Of a stretch of DNA of 64,000 nt, positions 24,968 to 39,900 are shown in pieces; the first letter of the stretch is position 1; each line of letters starts with the position of its first letter. The stretch covers positions 3,410,001-3,474,000 of the forward strand of contig OZ176050.1 of assembly GCA_964247055.1 (NCBI GenBank), written 5' to 3'. Made by a program: the position numbers and the translations under genes. The DNA comes from Paragordius varius. Taxonomy: Eukaryota > Nematomorpha. The notes under the pieces were generated by a model. That model was not told the DNA's origin, searched no databases, and worked only from the letters and a program-made list of their open reading frames with translations.

Positions 24968-27900
24968 GTAAAAGTTGAAATTATACGGACAAAACGTTAA
25001 AATTAAAAGACAATCATATTTTCTTAATCTGGATTTATTTTAATTAACTCATTGTTTTGTTTTGCGACATGGGAATCAGACATGTAAATTGGTAATGCAC
25101 TCAATATTTTAAAATGTAATTATAAAGATTATGTAGTAATCAAAGTTCTAAAAGTATGGTTTATTAAAAAAAATTTGGCTTTTAATTTTTACGTTTTGTC
25201 CGTATAATTTCAATTTTTACTGCAAAATTATCATACCAGCTGGTGTACCAGCGGCCAATACACTTGTTGCAGGCAAGGCAGCTAAAATGTTAAATGGAGA
25301 AATAACTTTAATTTACAGACAAGGGTGTAAAGATATTTAATTTTAATAAAAATTATTATATATTTTAATACCAGATGCTATCGTTTCCTGTGGTTGAACA
25401 ACTTCAATTGGAGCTATAAACACATTTTTATATATAAAGCGGTTTATTATCAGATAATTTATTTTTTCAAATCGGCAATCTCATGTTTAAAAGGCGTAAA
25501 AAAATTAAAATCTACCTGAAGGACTTTCAACAGCCACGGGAGCTATGACTTGAGGGGTAGCTTCTGAAAAATATAACATTTTTAGTTAAAATGATTGAAC
25601 TTGAGAAAAAATTAAAATATTTAAAATACCTGATCCAGCTTCTCCCACCCCCAGAGCACCAGCGGCTGGCAAGGCGGCTATAAAAAATCGATAAAAAATA
25701 AATTATTTTTTTCCCAATTTCCGCCTTTTTTGTGGATGGATAATTATATTAATATTGCATATACAAATAAAATTTGAATACCAGAAGGAACAGCTTCAGT
25801 AGGTGGTTGTCCAGCAACTACGGGTGGCCCAGCTAAAATTATCGAAAAATATTTTATAACTGCCTATTGTAAAATTAACCTTAATTTTTAAATATTATTG
25901 AAATGAAATTTTTTGAAAATTAAATTAACCTTCTACAACGGTTTCAGATCCCGCTGGAACTGCAGTACCTGCTTCCCCGCTGGCTAAAACAAAATTATAG
26001 ATCAGATTAAATTAAAATCTCATAATTGTTTGCCTTTAATGTTTTTACCATATACTTATATTTTTTACCCTTTTGAAAGATGTTATTGCCTTAAGCTAGA
26101 TGTGGCTAACACACAAAAGGTAATAATTTGCTTTCTGGCATAAATTCTTTGTTAAAAAGCACATTTATTTAAATATTTTATAGGCAGCAACTATAATAGT
26201 ATAGAGAATTAGGCGCAGTTAAATTTGAATTAAATTGTTATTTCGATGTTTTTGTTTATAGGTTTTAAAAAGCTTCATTTATATATTGATATTGAATCTA
26301 ACAAAAAGATAATCTTTATAGTAAAGTATGCGTACTCTAGAAAATTCTTGCTATAAAAAACGGAGATCTATTGTAAAATCGCTGTTAGAAATATTTCTTT
26401 TATTCAACTTAAAATTTAATGTTTACAGGACTTCCTAGTTTTCTTGATACAAATTGTGCAATTTAAATAATTTTTGTGGTCATTTATTGATATAAATTTA
26501 AAATAATTAGGAAATGTGACATAACCCCAAACAACCCGAATTTTCAAATACAATGGAACCGGTACCAAACTAATTTTTTTTAATAAAGTCAAAAATACCA
26601 CTTTGTAAGTATGTGGAATCCATAACAAAAAATGTTAGAATACAGTCCCAGTTCCAATACATTGTTTTCTATCATTTGCAATTCAAGACATGAATATTTT
26701 AAATTTATTTTGCACACTTTAAGTTTGTCCTTCAACTATTTGGTTTTGTTTTTACTTTTTATCAACCAAATCTATATCATTCATCTAGTTTGTCATTTTT
26801 AACATATATTCTACATTAACATAGATTTTAAAAGATTATCAGCTTTTAATTATTCAGAAACCGTATATTTTTATTAATTTCTTAGAAAATATTTTAATTT
26901 ATAAGATTTTAACACGTAATTAAAAAATATATATATATATATATATATATATGTTTCCGGGTTATTATTTAGAATTTTTTATTATAAACATTTATATTTT
27001 TTTTGAATTGGAAAAGATTAGTTGGAAACAAAAAAGTGGTTTTTGAATAAAAAAAATTATTTTTTTAAGGAATAAATATATAATAAAAGAAAATTAGGTT
27101 AAAATATAATTAAACAAAAAAATGAATGCAAAAATTATGGTTAAATTAAAACTTAATTTTTTAAGGACACCTTGAAGTGTTGAGGGACCAACTTAAAGTG
27201 AACGACCAACTTGAAATGTTCAAGGACCAATAGAGTGTTCAGGATATGGTATATTTTAATTAGTTGAAATAACCAATTATTGCTCTCTCACTTAATAAAA
27301 TTGATAATTTGAGCAAATTTATTATAACAAACTTTATCGATTTATGTATAAAAATAAGACTAGTATTTACAGGTAGGTATTGATGAGGCGATTTTTTGTT
27401 AGTTAGTACAGATATTGTGGGTTAATACTTTACTTACAATATTATAAATTATTTCACAATTATATTTGAGATGAGTGCATAATAAATTAAAATCCCGTGA
27501 TAATTTAAGAGTATGCGTGCTTGAGATAACTAATTCTAAATGGCGTTTAACCTGCGGGTGTGGGTTGGACGACGACAGGAGTTCCTTCAACTACGCCTAA
27601 TTTAAATTAAAAATATAATAATTTCCTTTAAAGACAATTTTTTGAATATTGGATATAGGAAAAAGTCTTTTACTTAGAGAAGCACATCAGATAATTTTTA
27701 ACCATATTAACCGAAATTTTACATTATTTGTCATAATAATTAAGAAGTTACAAATATAATTAAAATTTGATTTATGCCAATTATAATTATACAAGACAAC
27801 ACGGATAGCAAATGCTAGTATTAATGTTAATTTAACAAAACACTTATTCATAAAAAACACCCGTATAAACTCGGCCATGCAGTATTTTTTTAAATTTGCG

Positions 27901-30900
27901 TGAGAGTAAAATTGACTACACAATATATTTATTTAAAAGAATTTTATTGTTGAGTTTTTGAAATATACTAGAAATAACAAAACCTATCAGAAACTCACAA
28001 TGAACAGTTTGACTGCATGCGGTTCAGCCAATGAATGCATGCTAAACATTTTATTATTTAACACAAAAAATGATGTACTGTGGGATTATTTTAATTACGA
28101 TTCATGGAAATAAACTACTTCGTATGAAATTAGTTTAGGTGATAATAACCTTTGATAATGTGGTTAAAAAGATTTTTCATAATAAAAAAATATAGAAAAG
28201 GGTTGTATTCAAGGGAAATTTTAACAAATACCGCTCTCTACCTAAAATACCCCTTAACAAAAATGGTAAAGTTCGCTTAAAAATAAGATGAAATATTTGA
28301 AAAATAAATATTTAAGAAGTAAATACTTGCGGGCGCAACACCTTCCGCTCCTCCAACAGCTAGTGGTACCACAGCTACAATTATAAAAATTATTGGATAT
28401 TAATAACAAATTTGAATCTTTATACATCGTAATATTATACATAAATGGTTTTGGAATGAGTTAAAATTATCTTAGTTTAGAAAATTAGGTTCAGAAAGAA
28501 ATTCACTTTGCTTAAATCCATCATGCTCGAATTTATGACATGATTTAGCATTTTCTTTTAAACAAGTTTAATTATTCGATATTTGTTAACTTTTCAAGGG
28601 AATATATTCTTATTGATAGTTAAAGAATTATATTAAAACCAATATTTTATTAATATCAAATCGAATTAGAATGGTTATTTAATATTTTATTTTTTAGTGG
28701 ATAAAATTAATTTTTTGTTATGAATCTAATTTAAAATCCCTCATTATGAAATTTAAGATGTAGCCTGCCGAAACGGTCATAAACATAATTTATCCATTTC
28801 AAAAATTTCATATAAAATAATATTTTACCCGGTGCAACGCTCTCGGTGGCTAAGGGAGCAGCTTCAGTCGCTATTTTTTAAAACAAAACATAATATACTA
28901 TATTTAAAAGAGAAATATAAATTTTGCAATGCTCATAACCTAATTTTTAATTAATAAAATTACTTTTAAATGCAAAAAATTAATTTATATAGATGTTTAC
29001 CTGGTGGCACAACGGCGGCAGGGACAGCTGCTTCTGTAGCTTTATATAAATAAATTAATAAAATTTGTTGTTTATAGAAAATAATTTAAATTTTATCTAT
29101 AAACTTACAAAAAGTAAATTTTACAAAATTTAAAATACGCACCTGGTGGAACTGCTTCTACGGCTGGTGGCGCTCCTCCCTCTGCTATATATTTAAATAA
29201 TAAAATTTTCTTAGTTATAATTATTATGTACTAATTTTTAGAGAAGAAATGCATATTTTAAACAATATGTCCAAAAAATAGTGTAATAAAAATCAACCTG
29301 GTACAGCGGAGACAGTAACGGGTTGAGCTATTATTTTATAGAAAATAAATTTAACAAATTATTAAAACATTAATTACCTAACCAAAATGAAAAAATTTAA
29401 TATAATATATTTAAAAACTTTCTGCTACAGACTCTATTTCATTATTTACTAAAAAATAAAAAACATTTACCTGGTGCACTGGCATCGACTATTGGCGCAA
29501 CTGCTCCTTCCACTGAAAAAATATTAATATATTTTAATTTTCTATCAAGATTACTAAAGGTTTAAGAGGCTTGAAAACTTAAAAAATGGAGAAATTAACA
29601 TTGGGGACGAATTACCTCCGTTATTTTATCAAAATTTATTTTTGCAGTTTATCATAAACTAAATTAAAAATCAAACATTTTACGGATCAAACCTTTTTAA
29701 TTTAATTTTTATAAAAGGCAAAATTTATTGATTTCAAAAAATTTAATGATTTATTCTAAATTACCATCTAAATTCAATTTTACCTGGAGCCACTACGGTA
29801 GCTTCAGCAGGTTGAGCTGTAACAATAAAAATTAATTAATTGATAAAAATGATTGCCAAATTTAATAATAAATATATTTATAAACACAGTGTGAAAAAAA
29901 TAGGGTTTATTTTTTATTAAAAAATTTGTTTCATGAGATACCTTATAACCAGCGAATTCCTTTGCCGAAGATAATTTCATTGTCGACGTCCTAGTTTTAA
30001 GATATTGAAAGAAAATCGAAATTGGACAAATAAAAATTAAAAAATAATTGAAAAATAATGACAAACGTGGGATATTAAATTTTATCATTTTATCAGATTA
30101 AAATTTATAAAAGCCTAAAATCATATAGTTAATGTTTTTATTAAAACTCAGATCAATAATTCGTGTTCCCTCAATATACTTACTAAAAAAATCTTACGAA
30201 ACTATAATAACATAATTTTTTTAATTATTTACTAGCTAAACTCCCTAATAATATCGTAATCAAATTTTATACAGTAATGGTTTATATCAAAATAAAATTA
30301 ATAAAATATTTTTTATTTTTTTTACATCTGTTTCATGAGTGTATAAATTTACTGTTGTTTTGGACCAAAAATAACAAAATATATATATTAATACAAAATA
30401 TTATTTACAAGTAGTGGAATATCAACCAATCATACAAATCCCAGTTATATATTGTTTTAACACAAATTGATATTTTACTGGGATTTGTGCGGATTTTTGT
30501 TGATATACTACTTAACCCTATTTTGTCTTCATTTATATATTCTGAAATCCGTTCATGTAGGATTCCAAAGTAAAACAGTATATTAATTATACACTCATAA
30601 ACCAGATTACAAAAAATAAAAAAACAATATTTCATAAATTTTATTTTGATATATAATTTATTTTTATTGTATAAAATATGAATGTTAAGATTTTAATAGT
30701 GAGTTTAATAGTATAATTTAAATTAATATAGTTTCATAAATCGTGCATTAAGTACTTTAAAGAAAACCCGAATTAGGATTTGAGCTTTGATAAAAACCTT
30801 AATTATATAATTTTACAATTTATAATCTATAAATATCCGATAAAATGATAGCAAATCTTAATTTATCCTTATTTTTAGTTTTTGCCCAATTTCGATTTTA

Positions 30901-33900
30901 CGATATTTCAAAAACAAGGTCGTCAAAAAATTTTGTGGCAAATGAATACGCTAGTTATAAGATATCCCATGAAAAAAAATTTTTTTGTTAATTTAATTTT
31001 TTTGCACGCAGTTAATAATTTATACCAAAAATTATAAAACATTAAAGTTAGTTTGATACCTGGTGCAACTCCTTCAGTAACGGCAGGCGTTGCTCCTTCC
31101 GCTATTTATTTAAATAATTTATATAATATATATACCCAAAAATACATCCAATCTCTATTATTTATGTAAATACATTTTTATTTCTTTCATAATGTTCATA
31201 ATTGTGTTTTTATTTTTTTAGTTTAATTAAAAATTCAAATTTTTATTTGATTATGTTTGGATGAAAAAATTTAAAATTTACCAGGGGCGGCGGCTTCAAC
31301 AGCAGGAACTGGAGCTAAAATTAATGGATGAAACAATATGTATGAATAATAATTGTGAATTACATTTTTTTTAAAAAAAAATAAAATTTACCCGGAGCAG
31401 CGGCTTCAACAACAGGAGCTGGAGCTAAAATCACAATATAAATATTGAAAATAGCTCGTAATTGATAAAATATAATTTTTTAAATAAGGTTTTAATAGTG
31501 ATATTACCGGGTGCGATTGCTTCTCCTGATGAGACTGCTCCAACAACTAAAATTTATTGTAAAAATAATTCAATCAAATTAATTTTAATAATACGAAATT
31601 TAAACCAGTTCACTAGCACATTTATTTTAACTTAACATTAAATACTCTAAAATACATGGATGACATTGAATTTATTGGTTAATAAAGTTTTCTTTTTGAA
31701 TTTGAAGTTAATTCGATACTTTATCGGCCTTTAAATTTACAAATTTATCCTAAACCAAAAGAAACCTTACAAAAATATATCATTTTGTTAGATTGCTTAC
31801 TCAAGGATATATTTAAAATTCGATTCTTACTAATTAACAGTCCCTATATATTTAAAGAATAAACGTAAAATAATTTAAAAAGTAATCATTAATTAAGACA
31901 TTCAAATATAAATTATTAATATACCTGGTGCAATTCCTTCAGTACTTGCTGGTGCCGCAACTTCAACTATTATAAAAAATTAAGTTTTTTTTATTTAATA
32001 TTATTTTTGACAAATAATTTGTGAATTACGCTTTAAAATTATTAAAATTTCATAAAAACTTAAAATAAATTATTTATTACCTGGTGGAGTTTCAACAACT
32101 GGTGAGGGGGCCACGCCTTTTGAATTTAAATAAAATATGTTATAATATAATTATACAATTAATTTTTGGTTTTGGCCGATTCGCAATACAGTAGCGTATG
32201 GGTAAAACAACAAATGATTGAAATTATCTTACAACATTAAGTTTTATTTAATTATAACAAAATTTGTTTGATATACGATATTGTATTCTAATATTTACTA
32301 ACTAAACTCAATATTAAAACCTTAACATCCATATTTCATACAGAAAAAATAAATTATATATCAATATAAAATAAATAAAATTTTATTTTTTATTTTTTCA
32401 TTTGGTTTAATGCATATTAAAAATTTTTTATTTTCAATACATGAGCGGTTATTACAGAGTACATAAATTACAACAAAATGGTACACGCAGTGGAATGTCA
32501 ACCAACAACGCGTACAAACCCCAATAAAAATATAAATTAGTTTTAAAACAAACTTGTTACAGGATTAGTACGGATCGTTGGTTAATATTAAACTACTTGT
32601 AAATCCTATTTTGTAATAATTTTTATATTCCAAAATAAAACAGTAAATTTATTATACACTCATAAACCAGATGACAAAAAAATAAAAAAAACAATATTTT
32701 ATTAATTTTATTTTGATATATAAGTTTTTTTACTGAGAAAAATAATGTAAAGATTTTATTGAGTTTATCTAGTACATAATTGAAAATAATTATTTTGATA
32801 TACCTCATAAAAATATTCATATAAAGTAGGTAATCGAAAAACGCGATTTTTTCATCTGAGTTTTGATAACAACTGATTAGGATATTTACATATTGTAATC
32901 TGATTAAATTATTATACACTCATGTTAAAAATATCTTTTTTTAATCATTAATTGTCCTTATGTTTCACTTTTTGCCCAATTTCGATTTTGTCTCAATATT
33001 CAACCTGGTCATCAACTGCGGCAAATGAATTCGCTCGTTATAAGTCTCATGATTAAAAATTTTTGTTAGAATTTTTTTGGACACAGTGTAATGTGCATAC
33101 TGTAGCAATATATAAAAATTTGTTTACCAGTGGTGACTCCTTCTCCAGATGGGACTGCTCCGGCCACTAAAGATAACAAACAACAAATTTTTAAATACTA
33201 TATTATAAATATAATTTAAGGAATAAATAATTTGTCAAGTGTAATGATGAAGTATTAATCCTCGATCAAAAATTCATCGGAACCGATTATGAATATAAAT
33301 CATAATGTTTCATACAACAAACACAATTATACCTCAACTTAAATAAAAATAATTTAATCAAGGTAATATATTGAGTGCAAATATATAAAAATTTAATTGA
33401 ATTTCAAAATAGTTAAAGTATTTCTTAAATTAAATTTTATTGCGACAAACCTGGTGCTGCTGCAGTTTCGGCACCTGTCGCTGGCTGAATCACTTCTGTT
33501 CCTAAATATAAAAAATAATAAAATTAGAAATTATAAATAAATTATTAAAAATCGAAATAGATATTTGAATAATAAACCTGGTACTGCTACTGTTTCTGTG
33601 ACCGGGGTCGCGACAACGGCTCCAGATGCTAAAAAATATTGATAAATTGAATAAAGGAAGTCAACAAAACATGAATGTGATCTTATATTCCTTGATTGTT
33701 GAATTTAAAAAATGATTTATTATGTAAATTTTTAATCATTAAAATATTCAATATACCTGGTGCAACAGTTTCCGCCCCAGTAACAGGAACCGGTACTGCT
33801 ATAATATAAGAAAAATTTTTTTAAAGGAATAATTTAGTATCTGAATAGCTGTCCAAATTATATTTATATTTTTCTATCTCCTATTTAAAAGTCTCCAAAA

Positions 33901-36900
33901 AAGTAGGAAAACTTATATTCAATTAAATTATGAATTTAGACAAATAATACCACATTAAAATTCGTAAACAATTCTAATTAATGAAAAAAACAAATTTTGA
34001 AAATATATTTAAATTTTAGTTCATTTAACCTGCTGGCGTTTCTGCTCCGACTACGGGTGCAACTCCCGGTACAACAGCTAATTATAATACAATAAATTTT
34101 TTAAAAATATCATTTTATAAAATTGTAATTAATATATATAAAAAAAATTTGCTTGTGTAATTAAAACATAAGTTAAGCCTTACCTCCAGTAGCGGGTACA
34201 GCCTCTGTCGCAATACCTATTTACAAACAATAAAGAAACATTAATAAAAAAATGTTTTGTAAATATTATTTATAGAAAATTATCAAATGAATTATAGTAA
34301 AATCTACCGGCTGGGACTGGAGTTTCAACACTACCAGCTACAAAATATTTAAAAGATTGAATTTTAAGAATTTTAGCACAATCATATAATTATTTGATAT
34401 TAATATATACCTGGCACAGCAGTTTCGGTACCGGGAACTATATATATATAATTTATAAGATAATGGAATAAAAATTAATAAAAAATTATGATAAAAATAT
34501 TTCTACCAGGGGGTAAGATAGCGCCAGGAATCGTAGTACCTCCAAACAAAGGACTCGCCCCATCTTGTGGAATGACTGTAGCTGTTTGCCCAGGTATGGC
34601 TGTTCCACCTTTATGCAAAACAAGAAAATTTTAGGATAACATATAAAATAAGGACCCCGTTGTTAAGCATGGAAAATAAAATAAAAATACAAAGCGTTAC
34701 CATGATGATGTATAATTTTTTACAAGTTTTTAAATATTGATTGAATAATATTAGAAATTTTGTAGAAATATTTGAATCATTATATATACCAAAAATAGGC
34801 GTAGCTCCTGGTTGGCCTGGTATGGTTTGGGCAGCTAATATCACATATAATAGAATAATAGCAATTGGAAAATTGATTTAAAATATTAAACTGTCGACAT
34901 AATATCGCAAACTCCAAGAAATTACTCGAATTTAAAAGGACAATATTAATATATAATTCAAGGTGATCCTATAAAAATATACCTCCAGGCAAGAGTTCAG
35001 ATCCTTCAAGTCCAGGGCTTATTCCAGCTGGTACACCTAAAATAAAGATTTTTTAGTTACACTTCTGAAACAGAATGACAGAGGTTAAAAAAACGGTTGT
35101 ATTTTTTTTCAATCTTTGATATTACGTTAATCTTAATTTTTATGCATTCAATTTTATTGAAATATAAAATTAATATTCAAATTTTTAAAATAAAACTAAC
35201 CTACAATGAAAATCGATGTTATGTCTTGTTTATATAATCTAATTGTATCAAAATTTAGGCTATCATAAAAATTAATATTAATGGCCCAAATCAGAACTAT
35301 TGGACCAAAAAACAGTCAAAGAAAACCATTTTATTGGCAAAAAAATCCATAACTGATAATCCCTATAAATAGTGCAACCAAAAACATAGAATGAAACTGG
35401 AGAAAAAAAATTGATTTGGTACTGGACAATTCTAATTCCTTCTTATCATTAGTTTATAAAACAAAATTATTTAGAAATATATGTGTTAAAAGATACCGCC
35501 TGGAACGAATTCTGAGCCTTCTTCGCCTGGGAATACACCTGTAGTACCAGGAACTCCTAAATTTAAACAATTGGTTAGCATTATCATTGTGCAATTTAAA
35601 AAAATTTAATGTCTCACAAATGGGGGTTTGACAATTTAACACATATACACACAACCAATTAAAATGTAATACAGTTAAACCTCTTTTTTGTGCGAACGGA
35701 TTTTGTGAGTCAAGGAATGTGTCTTTATTCTTTTTGTGCCAATTAATTTTTGTTTTATTTACAATTCCATTTTTGTTTAATCATTTTTATTTCGCACTAT
35801 GTTTATAATTTCCTGTCGAAACTTTACATCATAAAAAATTTGATATTATCCGCATCGGTAAAAATTCATAAAATTAAATAATTTCAAGTAATCACGCATT
35901 AAACGCCAAATTTTTAAAAGAAATCAGATGCCTTAACGCTAATTAGTGCTCCCAAATAATCCCACTCGGTGGTCTGTAATATCATAAAAACTAAACTTAG
36001 AAATATTATGTTACCAAAACTAATGATATTTTTTAGTATTTTAATTCTAAATTTGTCATACGCTTTACCATATTGGTTAACTCAAATATTTTGTGTATTA
36101 AAGGTAAAGGGTTTTTATGTTGCATTATGCTAGCTTACTCAAAAAATCAAAAAGCCAACATTTACATTATCATCAACACCAACTCATTTTGCTACATTTT
36201 TTATATAATCCATAAGGCATTTAAATTTGACTACTAAATAAAATTATAAGTATTGAAATTAAATGATTCTTAGAGCTATGAAAAAAATACCAGTTGGAAG
36301 TTCTGATCCTTCTACCCCAGCGGGAATCGGACTAGCGCCACCAGGAACCGCTGTTCCTAAAACAAAGTTTTAAAATTGTTAGCCAAAAAATTCTATAGAC
36401 TATTCATTTAACCAAAATTTGATGTATACCAAAATATTACCTTGGGCAGGTAAAGCAGCACTGCCTTCTGCTGGCGTAACTTGTCCTGGAACCACCCCTA
36501 CACATTTATTTATAAAAATAAGAAATTTTTTAAAGGATAATTTTAGAGGAAAAAAATGTTTCTAAAAAAATATTCGTACCTGGAGTAGCGCCCACCACGC
36601 CAGGAATCACAGATGCGCCACCTGGCTGTTGCGCTTCTAAAAAATAAAAAAAATTACACAAATATTGTTTTTTAAATTCGAGTCGGATTTATTAATAACA
36701 AATAAAAAGTATATTTAGATCCCCAAATTATAAACCTGGAGTGATGAGTGCTGCGCCTTCAACTACTCCTGGGACAACTTGAGTTGCTCCTCCTTATAGT
36801 AAATATGTAATATGATAATTATATGGAAATTTAATTATATTTATGTCTTTTATTATCTCATTGCCATACTTTAACCATATAATAATTAGGAAAGTTTGTA

Positions 36901-39900
36901 AAATTAAAATATTTCAGTAATGTAAAAAAACCTACTTATATAGAAATTATGAAAATGAAAATATTAAGAAAGATATACCTTCTACAAGCTCTGACCCTTC
37001 AACTCCAGCTGGAATCGGACTTGGACCGGGTATAGCTCCTATTAATTAAAATTTATCTTATAATTTAATACATTTTCGTATTAACTGGTTAAAAACCATT
37101 TTATATTAATAAAAAATCATATTTGGAAAATTAAAAATGATCCTATTTCTGTAACCATTTTAAATTAAAAAAAAATTTATTGCCCTATAATATATTAAAG
37201 GTGTATGATAATTTTTCTGTAAACTGGTTACCTCCTTGAGCCTCTACAGTTCCTGGGATAACTTCAGTCCCATCCACAGCTAAATAATTCGTTTATAAAA
37301 AAAATACGACTTTCAAAAATATTTAGTAAATTTTGTCAAAAAAGATCACAACAAATCAAAATTATAATAAAAACTTTGTACTTAAAAATTAAAATATAAA
37401 TATATAGAAGACAAACCGGGTGAGGCTGTCTGAGCACCTCCAACGACTCCTGGTACAACCACAGCACCTCCTAAAAAAAGATTTATAAAATGTCTGGAAA
37501 TGCACAATAAGTCGGTTTTAACATTACAAAATTTATTTGTAATATATTGAAACAATTTGGTTTTAACAATATTAAGCGTCGAATCCTATAATAAATACCT
37601 GCTGGAGGAACCGCTGCAGTTCCTTCCACTGTTCCAGGAATGACTTGGGTACCTGCGCCTATTATAAAATATATAATTTTAAGTACAAATAAAAATAATT
37701 TGTAGAATTCTGACAAACTCCCATTTTAAGCAATATTGCTAATAGTATTAAAAAATTTCTTTTATAGATGCCCTTTTTAACATTTTTTAATATTAATTAA
37801 ACATTAGTCAAATAAGAGCAATCATTTTAAAAAATAACCTTCAGGTGGTAGAGAAGTTCCTGCGCCTTCAACTCCTGGGACAACTTGAGTTGCTCCACCT
37901 AATAGTTAATATGTAATATATAATTATATGGAAATTTAATGTTAACCGTTAAGATTCTATTTATTCTTTTATTATCTCATTGCCATACTTTAACCATAAA
38001 ATAATTAGGAAAGTTTGTAAAAATAAAATATTTTAGTGATGGAGAAAACCTATTTATATGGAAATTATTTAATAAAAATTTAAGAAATATATACCTTCTA
38101 TAAGCTCTGACCCTTCAACCCCAGCTGGAATCGGACTTGGACCGGGTAGAGCTCCTATTATTTAAAATTTATTTTATAATTTAATGCAAATTTTCGTAAT
38201 AACTGGTTAAAAAATACTTTATAATAAAAGATCATATTTGGAAAATTAAAAATGATCATTTTTCTGTTACCATTTTAAATTAAGAAAAACCTATTGCCAT
38301 ATAATAGCTTAAAAGTGTATGATAATAATTCTGTAAACTGGTTACCTCCTTGAGCGCCCTCTACAGTTCCCGAGATAACTTCAGTCCCATCCACAGCTTA
38401 ATAATTCGTTTATAAAAAAAATACGACTTTCAAAAAAATATTTAGTGAATTTTGTCAAAAAAGATCACAACAAATCAAAATTAGAATCAAAATATTGTAT
38501 TTAAAAATTAAAATATAATTATAGAGAAGACAAACCGGGTGTGGCGGGCTGAGCACCATCAACGACCCCTGGTACTACCACAGCGCCTCCTATTATTAAA
38601 AAAAGATTTATAAAATGTCTAGAAATGCACAATGAGTCGGTTTAAAAAAAAATTTAGAATTTTTAACAGTACAAATTTCATTTGTAATTTATTGAAATAA
38701 ATTGATTACAATACTAACGGTCGAATCCTATAAATACCTGCTGGAGGAACCGCTGCAGTTCCTTCTACTGTTCCGGGAATGGCTTGGGTTTCTGCGCCTA
38801 TTATAAAATATAATATTTTAAGTGAAAATAAAATAATTTTCGAAATTCTGACAAATTCCGACAGTATTATTGCTTATAATAATATATTGAAAAACTTTCT
38901 TTTATATATGCCCTTTTTATCATTTTTTAATATTAATTAAACAAGTAATAATTCAAAAAATAACCTTGGGGTGTTAGAGAAGTTCCTGCGCCTTCTACGA
39001 CACCTGGAACGACCTGGGTTGCGCCGGCATCTAATAATATGGCAAAATATGTAAGTTTATAGTTATCATTTAAAGAATATAATTTATGACACTGAATGTA
39101 AATAATTAAGGTAGTTGCCATATAAAATTTATTTTTTATAAATTATATACCCGGTTGGCTGGTTAATTCGGTTCCTTCTACTGTGCCGGGAACAATGCTT
39201 TCACCTGTGGCTAAAATATATATAGAAATTATTTTCAAATCAAGTAACCAATAATATATAATATATACCGCCAGGAACTGGGGTAATTTCGGACCCTTCT
39301 ACTCCAGCAGGTAATGGAGATACGGCTCCTATAAAAATAAATAATTTAGTATAGCTCTAAAAATATTATTTTAAAAAATTTAAGAAAAAACCTGGTTGAG
39401 CACCTTCAACAACTCCAGGAACAACTACTGCTCCACCTGTTGTTTCAAAAAAATTCATTTTATTTAATTTTTCTATGGTAAAATGAAAAATTTATCGGTA
39501 AAAAAAGTTAATTAGTTATTATCGTACGTTATTTTTTGGCTTTATATTGCTTACATTCGATAGTGTGAGTTTACTTTTTTATATAGTGAAACTTTTTTAT
39601 ATATGACCATTTTGAAATTTATTTTTTTATCTTACTGTAAAAAATTTAATATTTTAAATGAAAAACCCACCAGGTATAGTTGTCGGGGTAGCTGTCCCTT
39701 CTACGGCACCGGGTAATTGAGACGCAGCTTTAATAAATATTAAAAATATATTTTAGTTTAAACTTCCAATATATTTTGTTGTAATAATATTTTTATACAA
39801 AAAACAGTTGAATAACCATTTACCTCCAGGTTGAGGAGTTTCAGCTCCTTCAACGACTCCTGGAACTACAGTACTGCCGGTTCCATCTAATGCAAAAACA

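Noticed and set aside
30405-30635. Minus-strand 76-codon frame
   Set aside because: Lies inside palindromic element A, has low-complexity composition and no usable splice context.
35671-35715. Sequence like a pogo/Tigger terminal repeat (CAGTTAAACCTC)
   Set aside because: No matching inverted end was found nearby, so an element cannot be defined.
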